This document shows, piece by piece, positions 1-6,971 of a stretch of 28,401 bases of DNA (positions within the stretch are counted from its first letter, which is position 1; every line of letters starts with the position of its first letter). The notes beneath the pieces were generated by a model that worked only from the letters and a program-made list of their open reading frames with translations, searched no databases and was not told the DNA's origin. Where the stretch lies: NCBI GenBank assembly GCA_003504855.1, contig DNZD01000071.1, forward strand, positions 1-28,401. Reading direction: 5' to 3'. The DNA is from Cytophagales bacterium (lineage in GTDB: Bacteria; Bacteroidota; Bacteroidia; Cytophagales; Cyclobacteriaceae). Made by a program: the position numbers and the translations under genes.

Positions 1-257
1 GGATTTGTCTTCGACTTGAGGTGGGCGCGTGAGCGGTAGGCATGAATGAGCGTACGGACGTGCGTCTCCTTAATGGTAATCGCGTCCGACTCACCACTGA
101 CATGACCGTTCTCTCCAAAGCGCTGCTGGGAAAAATCATATCCTTCGAAAAACTTTTGCCAGGTGCCATCTACGGAAGCCGGGTCAGCTTTGTAGTTTTG
201 GTACATCTGATCGAGGTAGCCCACGTCAGCGTTAGAGATGTAGGAAAATTTGTCCAT
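1..257 (-). CDS. sucA: 2-oxoglutarate dehydrogenase E1 component, N-terminal part (cut by window edge)
   Basis: The reverse strand reads from an ATG at 257 to the window edge without a stop, giving about 85 residues beginning MDKFSYISNADVGYLDQMY. The pattern of an early YLDQMYQNYK segment followed by DGTWQKFFEGYDF is the typical N-terminus of the thiamine-diphosphate E1 subunit (SucA/OdhA), which helps this subunit bind the E2 core. The enzyme decarboxylates 2-oxoglutarate in the TCA cycle. The thiamine-binding and catalytic regions lie outside the window, so only the N-terminus supports the call. A TAnnTTTG element lies just upstream on the same strand. The gene is divergent from rpsP. Confidence 0.85.
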   Translation of the reverse strand, partial: MDKFSYISNADVGYLDQMYQNYKADPASVDGTWQKFFEGYDFSQQRFGENGHVSGESDAITIKETHVRTLIHAYRSRAHLKSKTN

Positions 258-283
258 ATCGGATGGGATGATAAATACTCAAT

Positions 284-291
284 CAAATATA
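284..291 (-). promoter_or_regulatory. Putative promoter -7 element for sucA
   Basis: The minus strand reads TATATTTG, an exact match to the Bacteroidota -7 consensus TAnnTTTG, 26 bases before the sucA ATG. No good TTG is seen at the usual 19-21 base distance, so the -33 element is weak. Confidence 0.5.
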
Positions 292-384
292 GCCGGGGCC
301 CAAATCATTAAAAAATCTAATAATCGCGTAAACAAGTATTGACTGTTTTAGGCGGCATTAAGTCCTAATTTTCAGGCCCCTGGG

Positions 385-414
385 TTGCCAGATTTCTAAA
401 TTCCTTTACCTTTG
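385..414 (+). promoter_or_regulatory. Promoter of rpsP
   Basis: TTG at 385-387, 19 bases, then TACCTTTG at 407-414, matching the Bacteroidota sigma-A promoter. The -7 box is followed directly by CAGTCCTTAAAAA, which closely resembles the sequence after the -7 boxes of rplS and rplU in this window. Confidence 0.75.
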
Positions 415-461
415 CAGTCCTTAAAAATCGGACGAGATCCAACCTTTAAAAACAACAGAAA

Positions 462-989
462 ATGGCAGTTAAGATCAGATTGGCCCGCCGCGGCCGCAAA
501 AAATTAGCCCGTTACGACGTAGTAGTAGCCGATGCACGCTCTCCCCGCGACGGTAAATTCATCGAGAAAATTGGTACCTACGATCCCCTGACCGTACCTG
601 CCACGATCGATATTAACGAAGACAGCGCATTCAACTGGCTCATGAAAGGAGCCCAACCTTCTGATACCGTAAAAGCGATGTTGTCATACCGCGGTGTGAT
701 GATGCGCAAACACCTGCAGATTGGTGTGGTAAAAGGTGCCATCACACAGGAAGTAGCTGACGCCAAGTTGGCCGACTGGAAGAAGGCCAAAGAAGCCAAG
801 ATTGCTTCCAAGCACGAAGACGTTTCCAAAACCAAACTTGCTGCGGCCAAGGCTCGCAAAGCGGCTGAAACCAAGGTTCGTGAGGCCCGCGCTGAAGCCA
901 TCCGCAAGAAGGCTGAAGTTGCTGCCGCTGCACCGGCTGCTCCGGCAGAAGGAGAAGCTGCTGCCGCACCTGCAGAAGAGCAAGCTTAA
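462..989 (+). CDS. rpsP: 30S ribosomal protein S16 with Ala/Lys-rich tail
   Basis: Small-subunit ribosomal protein S16 (175 residues). The first ~80 residues carry the family signature: [14 protein letters not shown] at the start, then a [13 protein letters not shown] block and a [12 protein letters not shown] block. Bacterial S16 is usually 80-90 residues. The remaining ~90 residues here are a Lys/Ala/Glu helix-like extension ending in an Ala/Pro-rich low-complexity tail, an extension I associate with Bacteroidota S16. It heads the rpsP-rimM-trmD-rplS order known from many bacteria, but a strong terminator hairpin follows it before rimM. There is no Shine-Dalgarno sequence, as is usual in this phylum. 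Confidence 0.97.
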   Translation: MAVKIRLARRGRKKLARYDVVVADARSPRDGKFIEKIGTYDPLTVPATIDINEDSAFNWLMKGAQPSDTVKAMLSYRGVMMRKHLQIGVVKGAITQEVADAKLADWKKAKEAKIASKHEDVSKTKLAAAKARKAAETKVREARAEAIRKKAEVAAAAPAAPAEGEAAAAPAEEQA

Positions 990-1007
990 TATTTCGAAAT
1001 CCAACAG

Positions 1008-1042
1008 GTGCCAACACGACCATCGTGTTGGCACTTTTTTTT
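1008..1042 (+). terminator. Intrinsic terminator between rpsP and rimM
   Basis: A perfect 12-bp stem (GTGCCAACACGA at 1008-1019 with its complement at 1023-1034), a 3-base loop and eight T residues at 1035-1042. It lies entirely between the rpsP stop (989) and the rimM ATG (1053). It should stop most transcription after rpsP. Confidence 0.88.
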
Positions 1043-1052
1043 CCTGCTCACC

Positions 1053-1556
1053 ATGGACCACTTCAAGATCGGTTATGTGTCCAAAAGCCACGGCCTGAAG
1101 GGCGAGGTCACCATTGTGCTTGGCCCTGAATGTCCTGATTTGGAGGATGTTACCACCTTGTTTGTCGAGAACGGCCATCAGCAGGTTCCTTATTTCATTG
1201 AGTCGATTTCGGTAAAAGGGGTAAAGGCTTATCTCAAGCTCGAAGGCGTCAGCACTCCGGAAGCTGCTGCGGGGCTGAAAGGCTGCAGCCTGCTCCTGCC
1301 CAAGAGCGACAGGCCAAGGCTGCCACGCGGTGAATTTTACAATGACGAAGTCATCGGGTTTGAAGTGGGCGACAAGACCAACGGCGTACTCGGTCTTGTC
1401 CGCGAGGTGGAAGAAACCGGCCCCAACCGATTTCTTATTGTCGTGTATGGCCAAAAAGAAGTGATGATTCCTGTGAATGGACCTTTTATCACCAGCGTGA
1501 ACAAGACCAAAAAGAAAATAGTAGTTGATCTGCCAGACGGTTTGCTGGATCTCTAA
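1053..1556 (+). CDS. rimM: Ribosome maturation factor RimM
   Basis: RimM (167 residues) binds S19 and assists 30S head maturation. Residues ~1-85 form the N-terminal beta-barrel domain (IGYVSKSHGLKGEV is the family's opening motif). Residues ~90-165 match the PRC-barrel-like domain (GEFYNDEVIGFEV, VMIPVNGPFI, VDLPDGLLDL). I chose the ATG at 1053 because the family begins just before this motif. The longer in-frame reading from 1008 would start inside the terminator hairpin and adds residues unlike RimM. It is followed 12 bases later by trmD, so the two are very likely co-transcribed, probably at a level limited by the upstream terminator. Confidence 0.93.
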   Translation: MDHFKIGYVSKSHGLKGEVTIVLGPECPDLEDVTTLFVENGHQQVPYFIESISVKGVKAYLKLEGVSTPEAAAGLKGCSLLLPKSDRPRLPRGEFYNDEVIGFEVGDKTNGVLGLVREVEETGPNRFLIVVYGQKEVMIPVNGPFITSVNKTKKKIVVDLPDGLLDL

Positions 1557-1568
1557 AAACCTGAAAGC

Positions 1569-2258
1569 ATGCGCATCGATATCATCACCTGCCTGCCCCG
1601 ATTGCTCGAAAGTCCGTTCAACGACTCCATCCTCAAGCGTGCGCAGGACAAAGGGTTGGTGACGGTAGCTATTCACGACCTCCGCAACTATTCCACCGAT
1701 CCCCACCGCACGACAGACGATTATGCCTTCGGCGGCGGTGCCGGCATGGTCATGATGATCGAGCCAATTGATCGATGCCTCCAGGCCCTGCGCGCGAAAC
1801 ACCGTTATGATGAGGTGATTTATATGAGTCCGGATGGTGAATTGCTCACCCAGCCCCTGGCCAACCAGCTAAGCCTGAAAGAAAATATTATCCTCCTCTG
1901 CGGGCACTATAAGGGGGTGGATGAACGCGTGCGGCAACACCTGATCACGCGCGAAATCAGCATCGGCGATTACGTCCTTTCTGGTGGTGAACTGGCTGCC
2001 GCCGTTGTGTCAGATGCCATTATCCGGCTCATTCCAGGTGTCCTTTCCGACGAATCTTCGGCATTGACCGACTCTTTCCAGGACGGCTTGCTGGCCCCGG
2101 AAGTATACACCCGTCCGGCCGACTACCAGGGCTGGAAAGTACCCGAGGTACTTTTGTCTGGCCATGCCGGAAAAATTGAGGAATGGAGGCATGAAAATTC
2201 CGTGGAGAGGACCAAAAAGCGCCGTCCAGGCCTGCTGGAAGGCCCAGAATCGAAATAA
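1569..2258 (+). CDS. trmD: tRNA (guanine-N1)-methyltransferase TrmD
   Basis: TrmD methylates G37 of tRNAs that read CNN codons, using S-adenosylmethionine, and prevents +1 frameshifts. At 229 residues it has the usual length. SPOUT/trefoil-knot motifs are clear: an early [11 protein letters not shown] segment, [13 protein letters not shown], and [16 protein letters not shown], which forms the knot that binds the cofactor. The DSF segment (in [11 protein letters not shown]) contains the expected catalytic Asp. It lies 12 bases after rimM. The downstream rplS has its own promoter, so trmD appears to be the last gene of a two-gene transcription unit with rimM. Confidence 0.97.
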   Translation: MRIDIITCLPRLLESPFNDSILKRAQDKGLVTVAIHDLRNYSTDPHRTTDDYAFGGGAGMVMMIEPIDRCLQALRAKHRYDEVIYMSPDGELLTQPLANQLSLKENIILLCGHYKGVDERVRQHLITREISIGDYVLSGGELAAAVVSDAIIRLIPGVLSDESSALTDSFQDGLLAPEVYTRPADYQGWKVPEVLLSGHAGKIEEWRHENSVERTKKRRPGLLEGPESK

Positions 2259-2278
2259 AGGTATTTCACCGCCATCCC

Positions 2279-2308
2279 TTGTCGCGTGCCCGCGGTTTCC
2301 TATATTTG
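2279..2308 (+). promoter_or_regulatory. Promoter of rplS
   Basis: TTG at 2279-2281, exactly 19 bases, then TATATTTG at 2301-2308, an exact match to the Bacteroidota consensus. The box continues CAGTCCATTTTTAAA, the same run as at the rplU promoter. It makes rplS independent of rpsP-rimM-trmD. Confidence 0.82.
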
Positions 2309-2334
2309 CAGTCCATTTTTAAATCGATAGGATT

Positions 2335-2709
2335 ATGGCCGACCTCATTAAGATAGCCGAACAGGAGCTTGCATCGAAACGGGCAAATCACCCGGATTTC
2401 AAGCCTGGCGATACCATTAACGTTCACGTTAAGATCAGCGAAGGAAACAAAGAGCGTATCCAGCAGTTCCAGGGCGTAGTATTGTACCGCCGCGGTTCAA
2501 ACACCAATGGTGAGATGTTCTCCGTACGGAAGGTGTCCAATGGCGTTGGCGTAGAGCGGGTATTCCCGATCGTCAGCCCCAGCATTGATAAGATCGAATT
2601 CATTAAAGCCGGTAAAGTACGCCGCGCTAAACTTTATTATATGAAGGGCCGTCAGGGTAAGTCAGCCCGGATCAAGGAGAAGTTGTCCCTGGTTCAAGCC
2701 GCGAAATAA
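2335..2709 (+). CDS. rplS: 50S ribosomal protein L19
   Basis: Large-subunit ribosomal protein L19 (124 residues, normal length), located at the 30S-50S interface. Family blocks are plain: [50 protein letters not shown], and the basic end [22 protein letters not shown]. The ATG at 2335 begins [11 protein letters not shown] and is the only sensible start. The gene follows trmD in the classical order, but its own consensus promoter lies in the gap and a strong terminator follows it, so it is probably a single-gene unit. Confidence 0.97.
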   Translation: MADLIKIAEQELASKRANHPDFKPGDTINVHVKISEGNKERIQQFQGVVLYRRGSNTNGEMFSVRKVSNGVGVERVFPIVSPSIDKIEFIKAGKVRRAKLYYMKGRQGKSARIKEKLSLVQAAK

Positions 2710-2726
2710 TCGCTGCCACTTCATCA

Positions 2727-2761
2727 AAAAAGGCCTGTTTCACATCGAAACGGGCCTTTTT
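2727..2761 (+). terminator. Terminator after rplS
   Basis: Inverted repeat with AGGCC/GGCCT and GTTTC/GAAAC arms (one T-G pair), a 5-base loop (2742-2746), an A run before it and five T residues after it. It lies 18 bases after the rplS stop. Confidence 0.82.
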
Positions 2762-2787
2762 CATGATAGACCCCTGTGTAATCCATG

Positions 2788-2818
2788 TTGGAAAGCACCC
2801 GCCTCAAACCTATATTTG
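2788..2818 (+). promoter_or_regulatory. Promoter of fbaB-accD
   Basis: TTG at 2788-2790, 20 bases, then TATATTTG at 2811-2818. It overlaps the upstream in-frame ATG at 2816, so that ATG should not be transcribed. This decides the aldolase start at 2840. Confidence 0.75.
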
Positions 2819-2839
2819 CCTTCCCTTTTAACCCAACTT

Positions 2840-3913
2840 ATGGCCACCAGAAACATTGCACAACTCCTGGGTAAAGACGCAGATCACCTGCTCAACTACA
2901 AGAGTAAAACGATTCCCAAAGAGCAGATTCATGTGCCGAACCCGGACTTCGTGGATCAGATTTTCGTTCCCAGCAACCGCACTCCGCAGACCCTGCGCAG
3001 CCTCGGTGCTTTATTCGGAACCGGCCGGTTGGCTAACACGGGATATCTCTCGATTCTTCCGATTGACCAGGGTATCGAGCACAGTGCCGGTGCCTCTTTC
3101 GCGAAGAACCCCATATACTTCGATCCTGAAAACATTGTAAAGCTGGCCATTGAGGGCGGCTGTAATGCGGTGGCCACCACTTTCGGTGCCCTGTCGTTTG
3201 CTTCCCGGAAGTATGCCCACAAGATTCCGTTTGTGGTGAAAATCAATCACAACGAATTGCTGTCTTATCCCAATAAAGCCGACCAAATCATGTTCGGTTC
3301 GGTGCGCGACGCCTGGAACCTGGGTGCCGTAGCCGTTGGGGCCACGATCTATTTTGGTTCAGAGAACTCTACCCGCCAGATTATGGAGGTGTCGAAGGCC
3401 TTTGAAGAAGCCCACGAACTCGGGATGGCCACGATCCTGTGGTGCTATACCCGCAATAATGCTTTCAAGAAAGATGGTGTAGACTATCATACTTCAGCCG
3501 ACCTTACCGGTCAGGCTAACCACCTGGGTGTTACCATTCAGGCTGACATCATCAAGCAAAAGCTGGCCACAAACAATGGTGGTTACAAAGCCCTGAATAC
3601 AGGTGGCAGCAGCTATGGAAAACTTGATGAGCGGATCTACACGGAGCTTACCTCCGAACACCCGATCGACCTGTGTCGCTATCAGGTATTGAATTGCTAC
3701 AATGGCCGTGCCGGGTTGATCAACTCTGGTGGTGAGTCAAAGGGTGCCAGTGACCTGGTGGATGCCGTTACAACCGCCGTGGTTAACAAGCGTGCCGGTG
3801 GCATGGGCCTGATCTCTGGCCGCAAGGCTTTCCAGCGTCCGATGAAAGAAGGCGTGGATATCCTGAATGCCATTCAGGATGTTTATTTGGATAAGAGCAT
3901 CACCATCGCCTGA
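2840..3913 (+). CDS. fbaB: Class I fructose-bisphosphate aldolase (DhnA/FbaB type)
   Basis: Metal-independent aldolase that cleaves or forms fructose 1,6-bisphosphate in glycolysis and gluconeogenesis through a Schiff base. At 357 residues it matches the DhnA-type class I family. Visible blocks are [15 protein letters not shown] near residue 70, an [12 protein letters not shown] block, [11 protein letters not shown] near 131, and [10 protein letters not shown] near 197. QADIIKQK follows, where Lys239 is the expected Schiff-base lysine. The ATG at 2840 was preferred over 2816 because the promoter -7 box covers 2811-2818. The accD start follows 22 bases after the stop, and no terminator lies between, so the two are probably co-transcribed. 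Confidence 0.92.
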   Translation: MATRNIAQLLGKDADHLLNYKSKTIPKEQIHVPNPDFVDQIFVPSNRTPQTLRSLGALFGTGRLANTGYLSILPIDQGIEHSAGASFAKNPIYFDPENIVKLAIEGGCNAVATTFGALSFASRKYAHKIPFVVKINHNELLSYPNKADQIMFGSVRDAWNLGAVAVGATIYFGSENSTRQIMEVSKAFEEAHELGMATILWCYTRNNAFKKDGVDYHTSADLTGQANHLGVTIQADIIKQKLATNNGGYKALNTGGSSYGKLDERIYTELTSEHPIDLCRYQVLNCYNGRAGLINSGGESKGASDLVDAVTTAVVNKRAGGMGLISGRKAFQRPMKEGVDILNAIQDVYLDKSITIA

Positions 3914-3923
3914 TAAACTTAAT

Positions 3924-3933
3924 AAAGGAGGAG
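3924..3933 (+). promoter_or_regulatory. Strong Shine-Dalgarno sequence before accD
   Basis: AAAGGAGGAG ends two bases before the accD ATG (3936), with the GGAGG core 4 bases away. It is a near-perfect anti-Shine-Dalgarno match, unusual here because the neighbouring genes have none. Confidence 0.6.
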
Positions 3934-3935
3934 AA

Positions 3936-4778
3936 ATGCCTTGGTTTAAGCGTACTGATAAAGGAATTCTTACCCCCACCGAATCCAAACGGGAAGTACC
4001 GGATGGTTTGTGGTTTAAGTCACCCCAGGGAAAAATCGTACACACCCGCGAGCTGAAGAACAATGCCTACGTGGTACCTGAAGAGGAATACCATGTCAAG
4101 ATTGGTTCACGGGAATATTTCGAGATCCTGTTCGACAACAATGAGTTCACCGAACTGGATGAGAAAATGGAATCGGGTGACCCGTTGAAATTTGTTGATA
4201 CCAAGCCCTACCCAAAGCGGATCCGCGAATCGCAGTCCAAGACCGACTTGAAGGACGCTGTGCGCACTGCCTATGGGAAGATGAACGGCAAGGACATTGT
4301 GGTGGCCTGTATGGACTTCATCTTTATCGGGGGGTCCATGGGGTCTGTGGTGGGTGAAAAGATCGCCAGGGCCATGGATCACAGTCTGAAGCACAAAATG
4401 CCCTTCCTGATGATTTCACGTTCGGGTGGTGCCCGGATGATGGAAGCCGGTCTCTCCCTGATGCAGATGGCCAAGACGTCTGCTAAGATTGCCCTGCTGG
4501 ACGAAGCCCGCATTCCGTATATCTCATTGCTTACCGACCCGACAACCGGGGGGGTGACCGCCTCTTATGCGATGTTGGGAGACTTTAACATTGCTGAGCC
4601 GGGTGCCCTGATTGGCTTTGCTGGCCCCCGGGTAATCCGGGAAACAATTGGTAAAGACCTGCCAGCCGGATTCCAGAGTGCTGAATTTGTCCTGGAGCAT
4701 GGATTTCTGGATTTCATCGTTGACCGGAGAAACCTGAAGAACCGGCTTTCTGTATTGTTGAAGATGCTGGAGCCCTGA
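3936..4778 (+). CDS. accD: Acetyl-CoA carboxylase carboxyltransferase subunit beta, zinc-ribbon cysteines missing
   Basis: AccD pairs with AccA to transfer the carboxyl group from biotin to acetyl-CoA, the first step of fatty-acid synthesis. The crotonase-fold carboxyltransferase body is intact: [36 protein letters not shown] block, [21 protein letters not shown], and [13 protein letters not shown]. At 280 residues the length is normal. The N-terminal zinc-ribbon region (residues ~25-53) keeps its surroundings ([28 protein letters not shown]), but all four cysteines of the usual C-x2-C...C-x2-C are gone: the first pair reads KSPQGK (one residue shorter) and the second VVPEEE. The start at 3936 follows the family start MxWF and the strong ribosome-binding site; the open frame from 3867 overlaps fbaB. 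Confidence 0.95.
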   Translation: MPWFKRTDKGILTPTESKREVPDGLWFKSPQGKIVHTRELKNNAYVVPEEEYHVKIGSREYFEILFDNNEFTELDEKMESGDPLKFVDTKPYPKRIRESQSKTDLKDAVRTAYGKMNGKDIVVACMDFIFIGGSMGSVVGEKIARAMDHSLKHKMPFLMISRSGGARMMEAGLSLMQMAKTSAKIALLDEARIPYISLLTDPTTGGVTASYAMLGDFNIAEPGALIGFAGPRVIRETIGKDLPAGFQSAEFVLEHGFLDFIVDRRNLKNRLSVLLKMLEP

Positions 4779-4801
4779 GCCCAGAAATGTGAACACAAAA
4801 T

Positions 4802-4830
4802 AAAAGCCCCGTTTTGCAACGGGGCTTTTT
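4802..4830. terminator. Bidirectional terminator between accD and rpmA
   Basis: AAAAGCCCCGTT (4802-4813) pairs with AACGGGGCTTTT (4818-4829) around a 4-base loop, with A and T runs on the outer sides. It can serve accD on the plus strand and the rplU-rpmA transcript on the minus strand. Confidence 0.88.
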
Positions 4831-4850
4831 CTTTGCTTGTTGGGGGGTAT

Positions 4851-5108
4851 TTACGCCTCGGCTACAACCGAAACAAAAGATTTGTCGGCGCGGCCTTTCT
4901 TGAATTGCACAGTGCCATTGGTCAGCGCGAACAGGGTATGGTCTTTGCCAATGCCCACGTTCCTGCCCGGATGGTGCTTGGTTCCCCGCTGACGTACGAT
5001 AATGTTACCAGCGATTACTTTTTGACCACCGTACACCTTGATACCAAGGCGTTTACTTTCTGATTCGCGGCCGTTCTTTACTTTACCTTCGCCTTTCTTG
5101 TGTGCCAT
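4851..5108 (-). CDS. rpmA: 50S ribosomal protein L27
   Basis: Large-subunit ribosomal protein L27 (85 residues), whose N-terminus reaches the peptidyl-transferase centre. The start [22 protein letters not shown] and the core [30 protein letters not shown] are diagnostic. The N-terminus begins directly with MAHKKG, so there is no sign of the cleaved extension known from Firmicutes L27. It follows rplU by 23 bases on the same strand, the widely conserved rplU-rpmA pair, and is followed by the shared terminator. Confidence 0.97.
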   Translation of the reverse strand: MAHKKGEGKVKNGRESESKRLGIKVYGGQKVIAGNIIVRQRGTKHHPGRNVGIGKDHTLFALTNGTVQFKKGRADKSFVSVVAEA

Positions 5109-5131
5109 AACCTACTTCCGTTTTATATGTA

Positions 5132-5443
5132 TTACGCGTTAATACTTTCAATCTGAACTTTGGTGAACTGCTGACGGTGACCGTTCTTAAGGGCATATCC
5201 CTTACGACGCTTCTTCTTGAAGATGATCACTTTGCCATCCTTTACATGTTCCACCACTTTGCCTGAAATTTTGGCGCCCTTAATGGTTGGGGTACCTACC
5301 TGAACTTTACCGTTGTTGTCCAGCAAAAGCACTTTATCAAATTCAACAGATGCACCTTCTTTGGCCTCAAGACGGGGCGCATAGAGGTACTGGTCCTTTT
5401 CAACTTTATACTGCTTTCCAGCGATATCCACGACAGCGTACAT
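5132..5443 (-). CDS. rplU: 50S ribosomal protein L21
   Basis: Large-subunit ribosomal protein L21 (103 residues), a 23S rRNA binding protein. The start MYAVVDIAGKQYKVEKDQ is the family's opening. It is followed by VEFDKVLLL, VGTPTIKGAKI, and the basic KVIIFKKKRRKGYALKNGHRQ block. The ATG at 5443 was chosen because the longer frame from 5491 would begin upstream of the transcription start implied by the promoter at 5469-5499, and adds 16 residues not seen in L21. It heads rplU-rpmA. Confidence 0.96.
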   Translation of the reverse strand: MYAVVDIAGKQYKVEKDQYLYAPRLEAKEGASVEFDKVLLLDNNGKVQVGTPTIKGAKISGKVVEHVKDGKVIIFKKKRRKGYALKNGHRQQFTKVQIESINA

Positions 5444-5468
5444 GGCAATTGTTTTTAAAAATGGACTG

Positions 5469-5499
5469 CAAAGATAGGGTTCCGGCCCCAAAAAACCAA
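5469..5499 (-). promoter_or_regulatory. Promoter of rplU-rpmA
   Basis: On the minus strand TTG (5497-5499), 20 bases, then TATCTTTG (5469-5476). The box continues CAGTCCATTTTTAAA, identical over this run to the rplS promoter. Confidence 0.8.
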
Positions 5500-5519
5500 T
5501 GTGAACTCAAAAATGACCT

Positions 5520-5550
5520 AAAAACGGCCAAAAATGGGTTTTTTGGCCGT
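5520..5550 (-). terminator. Minus-strand terminator-like hairpin upstream of rplU
   Basis: ACGGCCAAAAA (5524-5534) pairs with its perfect complement at 5540-5550 around a 5-base loop. Only the minus strand has a T run after the stem, so it would stop leftward transcription just before the rplU promoter. Confidence 0.55.
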
Positions 5551-5670
5551 CAGCGGGGTCCAAAAATTTTCCTGTTCTGCAGGTTTCCCGAGGATACCCT
5601 CTCCAATGTTAAGGCCACTACTTGATCCATACTTTCATCCTAATTTTTTGGGCTAATTTTTTTATAAAAA

Positions 5671-5684
5671 TTATCAATTGATAA
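5671..5684. promoter_or_regulatory. Perfect 14-base palindrome, possible operator
   Basis: TTATCAATTGATAA reads the same on both strands. It lies in AT-rich sequence about 100 bases before the likely nrdB promoter. A dimeric repressor or activator could bind it, but no regulator family is identified. Confidence 0.3.
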
Positions 5685-5745
5685 ATCACTTTTCCCAAAC
5701 GGGTTAAGTGTATGAAAATGAAATGCTTTCCGATTGGATATCCCG

Positions 5746-5791
5746 ATCAAGGTCAGCAATCATCCCTTTGGGACGACGGTTGACCTTTGAT
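5746..5791. repeat. Long imperfect inverted repeat before nrdB
   Basis: ATCAAGGTCA (5746-5755) pairs with TGACCTTTGAT (5781-5791), ten pairs with one bulged T. A nested TCCC/GGGA stem (5763-5766 with 5770-5773) lies inside. The right arm overlaps the putative -33 element of nrdB, so it could act as an operator rather than an RNA structure. Confidence 0.35.
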
Positions 5792-5817
5792 TTTGTATCG
5801 CTCATTATGAATATTTG
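5786..5817 (+). promoter_or_regulatory. Putative promoter of nrdB-nrdA
   Basis: TTTG at 5786-5789, 20 bases, then AATATTTG at 5810-5817, seven of eight matches to the -7 box including the TTTG. It implies a 5' leader of roughly 100 bases before the nrdB ATG. Confidence 0.45.
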
Positions 5818-5846
5818 TTGTCCCCGCTATTTATTGGCAACGCTTC

Positions 5847-5910
5847 CTCACCTGGTGAGTCGGTAGGTTGTCCGCTAAAAAGTCCGGGACCACAAAAACG
5901 CCTAACCGAC
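5847..5910 (+). promoter_or_regulatory. Predicted structured leader of nrdB
   Basis: Two adjoining inverted repeats: CTCAC/GTGAG (5847-5851 with 5855-5859), then GTCGGTAGG (5859-5867) with CCTAACCGAC (5901-5910), nine pairs with one bulge. The second encloses a possible GTCC/GGAC stem (5870-5873 with 5887-5890). The structure ends 18 bases before the ATG. No known riboswitch was recognised. Confidence 0.4.
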
Positions 5911-5928
5911 ACCTAAAATATAGTTCGC

Positions 5929-6918
5929 ATGAATCAACCTTTACGCGAAGAGCCGATCCTGAAGGAGAATAAAGACCGGTTCGTACTTTTTCCTATCGTA
6001 CACCATGACGTTTGGAAGTTTTATAAGCAGGCCGAAGCCAGTTTTTGGACAGCCGAGGAGATTGACCTGAGTCATGACCTCCGCGATTGGGCCAACCTGA
6101 ACGACGGGGAGCGCTATTTCATTACCCATGTACTGGCATTCTTTGCTGCCAGCGACGGTATTGTTAACGAGAACCTGGCCGAGCATTTTGTGGGCGAGGT
6201 TCAATACACCGAAGCCAAGTTTTTCTATGGTTTTCAGATTGCCATCGAAAACATCCATTCTGAGACCTATTCCCTCCTGATTGACACCCTTGTAAAGGAT
6301 CCCAGGGAGAAGGACAAGCTATTCCATGCAATCGACACCATGGATTGCGTAAAGAAAAAGGCAGACTGGGCCCTTCGGTGGATCGATCAGGGCAGCTTTC
6401 AGGAGCGACTGGTGGCGTTTGCAGCCGTAGAAGGGATATTCTTCTCTGGTTCCTTCTGCTCCATTTTCTGGCTGAAGAAACGCGGCCTGATGCCTGGCCT
6501 GAGCTTCTCCAATGAGTTGATTTCCCGGGACGAGGGTCTGCATTGCGATTTTGCCTGTCACCTGTACACCAAGCACGTGGTTAACCACCTGCCAGAGGAG
6601 CGTGTCATGGACATCATTAAGGACGCCGTGGCCATCGAAAAGGAATTCGTTACGGATGCCTTGCCGGTGAACCTGATTGGCATGAATGCTCAATTGATGT
6701 GCCAATACATTGAATTTGTTGCCGATCGCCTCCTCAATGAGCTTATTGGCAAGAAGATCTATGGGGCCACCAACCCATTTGATTTCATGGAAATGATCTC
6801 CCTGCGGGGCAAGACAAACTTCTTTGAGAAGCGGGTGGCTGAATACCAGAAGGCTGGTGTTATGAAAAGCACTGAAAAAGAAGTGGATCAAAAGTTTTCA
6901 CTGAACGAAGATTTTTAG
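5929..6918 (+). CDS. nrdB: Class Ia ribonucleotide reductase, small (radical) subunit
   Basis: NrdB holds the diiron centre and stable tyrosyl radical used by NrdA to make deoxyribonucleotides. At 329 residues it has the normal R2 length. By pattern against the mouse enzyme, the metal ligands are Asp76 (DGIVNEN), Glu107 and His110 (ENIHSE), Glu168 (AVEGIFF), and Glu202 and His205 (RDEGLH). The radical tyrosine is Tyr114 (ENIHSETY). All are present, so this is a tyrosyl-radical type and not the Phe variant of class Ic. The sequence resembles the eukaryotic R2 group ([19 protein letters not shown] near the end). It is followed by nrdA after 53 bases, likely in one transcript driven from the structured region upstream. 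Confidence 0.96.
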   Translation: MNQPLREEPILKENKDRFVLFPIVHHDVWKFYKQAEASFWTAEEIDLSHDLRDWANLNDGERYFITHVLAFFAASDGIVNENLAEHFVGEVQYTEAKFFYGFQIAIENIHSETYSLLIDTLVKDPREKDKLFHAIDTMDCVKKKADWALRWIDQGSFQERLVAFAAVEGIFFSGSFCSIFWLKKRGLMPGLSFSNELISRDEGLHCDFACHLYTKHVVNHLPEERVMDIIKDAVAIEKEFVTDALPVNLIGMNAQLMCQYIEFVADRLLNELIGKKIYGATNPFDFMEMISLRGKTNFFEKRVAEYQKAGVMKSTEKEVDQKFSLNEDF

Positions 6919-6971
6919 TTATCTTTTGAAACCATTTTTTAAACTTTTACTCACTCAAACAACCCTAAGAC

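Larger units (their letters stand above)
5500..5928. other. Non-coding gap between rplU and nrdB
   Basis: About 430 bases without a convincing gene. In order it holds a minus-strand terminator-like hairpin (5520-5550), an AT-rich stretch with a 14-base perfect palindrome (5671-5684), a long inverted repeat (5746-5791), a likely nrdB promoter (5786-5817) and a predicted structured leader (5847-5910). A minus-strand reading frame of 33 codons (5704-5805) is present but I cannot support it as a gene. I saw no cobalamin riboswitch and no clear NrdR box pair. Confidence 0.6.

Noticed and set aside
42..311. Open frame of 89 codons on the plus strand
   Set aside because: It is antisense to the clear N-terminus of sucA on the minus strand and its protein resembles nothing.
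684..1802. Long minus-strand open frame of 372 codons
   Set aside because: It lies opposite rpsP, rimM and trmD, which are unmistakable; a shadow frame from codon bias.
2816..2839. Earlier ATG for the aldolase
   Set aside because: It overlaps the promoter -7 box, so it should not be in the transcript.
5821..5928. Possible cobalamin riboswitch before nrdB
   Set aside because: The B12-box core sequence could not be found, and class Ia enzymes do not need B12.
5911..5928. Possible NrdR box (AT-rich run before nrdB)
   Set aside because: It matches the NrdR consensus poorly and no second box at the proper spacing was seen.
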